A stretch of DNA of 64,000 nucleotides from the NCBI RefSeq assembly GCF_900129195.1, contig NZ_FQUY01000003.1:1-64000 (forward strand). Direction: 5' to 3'. Both the position numbers and the translations under genes were made by a program. This document shows, piece after piece, positions 63,155-64,000 of this stretch (position 1 is its first letter; every line of letters starts with the position of its first letter). Below the pieces are notes generated by a model. That model was not told the origin of the DNA. It worked only from the letters and a program-made list of their open reading frames with translations, and did not search any database. The DNA comes from Desulforamulus putei DSM 12395 (GTDB lineage: Bacteria; Bacillota; Desulfotomaculia; Desulfotomaculales; Desulfotomaculaceae).

Positions 63155-64000
63155 TTGAGCAGTTTGGAACTCCTGGCTCCGGCAGGAGATTTAGAAAAGC
63201 TGAAGATTGCCGTCCTCTACGGGGCAGATGCCGTCTACCTGGGGGGGCGGCAGTTTAGTCTGCGGGCCGGGGCCGCTAACTTTGATGACAAAAACATGTT
63301 GGAAGGTATTACTTTTGCCCACCGGCACAACGTCAAGGTCTATGTGGCTGTCAACATCTATGCCCACAACCCGGACCTGGAAACGCTGCCCGCATACCTG
63401 CAGTTTATTGCCCGGGCCGGGGCGGACGGCGTCATTGCCAGCGACCCGGGAGTTATTGATATGATTTTAAAATTACAGCCGGACTTACCCATTCACTTGA
63501 GTACCCAGGCCAATACCACCAACTGGGCCAGCGCCGCTTTCTGGAAAAGGCTGGGGGTTCAAAGGATTGTGTTGGCTAGGGAACTCTCCCTGGAAGAAAT
63601 AAAAGAAATAGGTTCCCGGGTGGACATCGAACTGGAGGCCTTTGTTCACGGGGCCATGTGCATGGCCTATTCCGGCCGCTGCTTACTCAGCAACTTTATG
63701 ACCGGTCGGGATGCCAACCGGGGCGATTGCGCCCAGTCCTGCCGCTGGCGCTATCATTTGGTGGAAGAAAAAAGGCCGGGGCAGTATTTTCCGGTGGAGG
63801 AAGATGCCAGGGGAACCTACTTTATGAGCAGCAAAGACCTCTGCCTGTTGGAATACCTTCCCCAACTGGCACAGGCAGGGGTAACCAGTTTTAAGATTGA
63901 AGGACGCATGAAGAGTATCCATTACCTGGCCACCGTGGTGAAGACGTACCGGCAGGCCATCGACAGTTATCTGAAAAACCCGGCCGGTTACCAGGCGCTT
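63155..64000 (+). CDS. trhP: U32 family peptidase-like tRNA hydroxylation protein (truncated by window)
   Basis: 282 codons of a gene that continues past the right edge. The U32 signature FVHGAMCMAYSGRCLLSNF is at about 162-180, followed by GDCAQSCRW and FMSSKDLCLLEYLP. Bacterial U32 proteins YrrN/YrrO (TrhP) hydroxylate U34 in tRNA; others are annotated as collagenase-like peptidases. TTG start at 63155 after GAGGTGA, seven bases after mltG. Matches the Bacillus order mltG-yrrM-yrrN/O except that no methyltransferase is between. Confidence 0.92.
   Translation, partial: MSSLELLAPAGDLEKLKIAVLYGADAVYLGGRQFSLRAGAANFDDKNMLEGITFAHRHNVKVYVAVNIYAHNPDLETLPAYLQFIARAGADGVIASDPGVIDMILKLQPDLPIHLSTQANTTNWASAAFWKRLGVQRIVLARELSLEEIKEIGSRVDIELEAFVHGAMCMAYSGRCLLSNFMTGRDANRGDCAQSCRWRYHLVEEKRPGQYFPVEEDARGTYFMSSKDLCLLEYLPQLAQAGVTSFKIEGRMKSIHYLATVVKTYRQAIDSYLKNPAGYQAL

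Noticed and set aside
1-64000. CRISPR array, tRNA, rRNA, prophage or defence genes
   Set aside because: No regular direct repeats with spacers, no cloverleaf sequence and no phage or defence gene families were recognised on reading the window.

Overview
The window looks like a chromosomal stretch of an anaerobic, spore-forming Firmicute of the Peptococcaceae / Desulfotomaculum type. This is inferred from T-box leaders, an SspF-like small acid-soluble spore protein, VanW and copper-amine-oxidase-N domain proteins, frequent TTG and GTG starts behind strong GGAGG sites, and gene order close to the Bacillus subtilis recJ-apt-relA-dtd, hisS-aspS-6S-tcdA-Rrf2-iscS-mnmA and AI-2E-alaS-ireB-ruvX-yrzB-mltG-trhP runs. 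No species is claimed.

Layout. 1-2.9 kb: edge of a probable IS607-type recombinase, a beta-CASP metallo-hydrolase and pgeF. 2.9-6.6 kb: phosphate regulon piece (phoP, phoR, pstB, phoU) placed inside what is normally the ylm/divIVA cell-division cluster. 6.7-14.1 kb: HlyD-like adaptor, ylmE, sepF, ylmG, ylmH, divIVA, yggU, then a T-box leader and ileS. 14.1-19.3 kb: spore protein gene, tandem glycine riboswitch and gcvT-gcvH-gcvPA-gcvPB. 19.35-20.5 kb: a probable NiCo riboswitch driving a CDF metal exporter with a cysteine-rich tail. 20.5-25 kb: small hypothetical genes, an EamA transporter and a polar amino acid ABC transporter. 25.2-32.1 kb: recJ, apt, rsh (relA), dtd, a glyoxalase-II-like hydrolase and a small ORF. 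32.2-37.7 kb: a minus-strand accessory block (CoA-transferase pair, phosphodiesterase, 49-residue ORF, GH18-like secreted protein, HAD phosphatase, DUF896 protein with a His/Cys tail). 37.9-41.4 kb: T-box, hisS and aspS. 41.6-45.2 kb: 6S RNA and htrA with its own two-component system. 45.2-49.4 kb: tcdA, iscR, iscS, iscU, mnmA. 49.4-52 kb: a phospholipase-C-like protein, two tiny proteins and an AI-2E family permease. 52-57.5 kb: alaS, a hypothetical protein, ireB, a ferredoxin-fused aldo/keto reductase, ruvX and DUF1292. 57.6-64 kb: VanW protein, chemotaxis receptor, small hypothetical, an unrecognised P-loop GTPase-like protein, mltG and a U32 peptidase (trhP) cut by the window end.

The strongest points for a second look are: (i) the hisS-aspS T-box, whose specifier aligns to AAC (Asn) rather than His or Asp, together with an AspRS carrying the His and Gly residues of the non-discriminating type, which suggests feedback from tRNA-Asn charging by the indirect pathway; (ii) the NiCo-like riboswitch, whose terminator directly competes with the aptamer; (iii) three different proteins (CDF exporter, DUF896, IscS) with His/Cys-rich C-terminal tails; (iv) several families of dispersed intergenic palindromes; and (v) an unassigned P-loop protein next to a chemotaxis receptor. 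I did not see a CRISPR array, prophage, defence island, tRNA or rRNA gene. Most of the window is conserved core genome, and no clearly new multi-gene system is evident.
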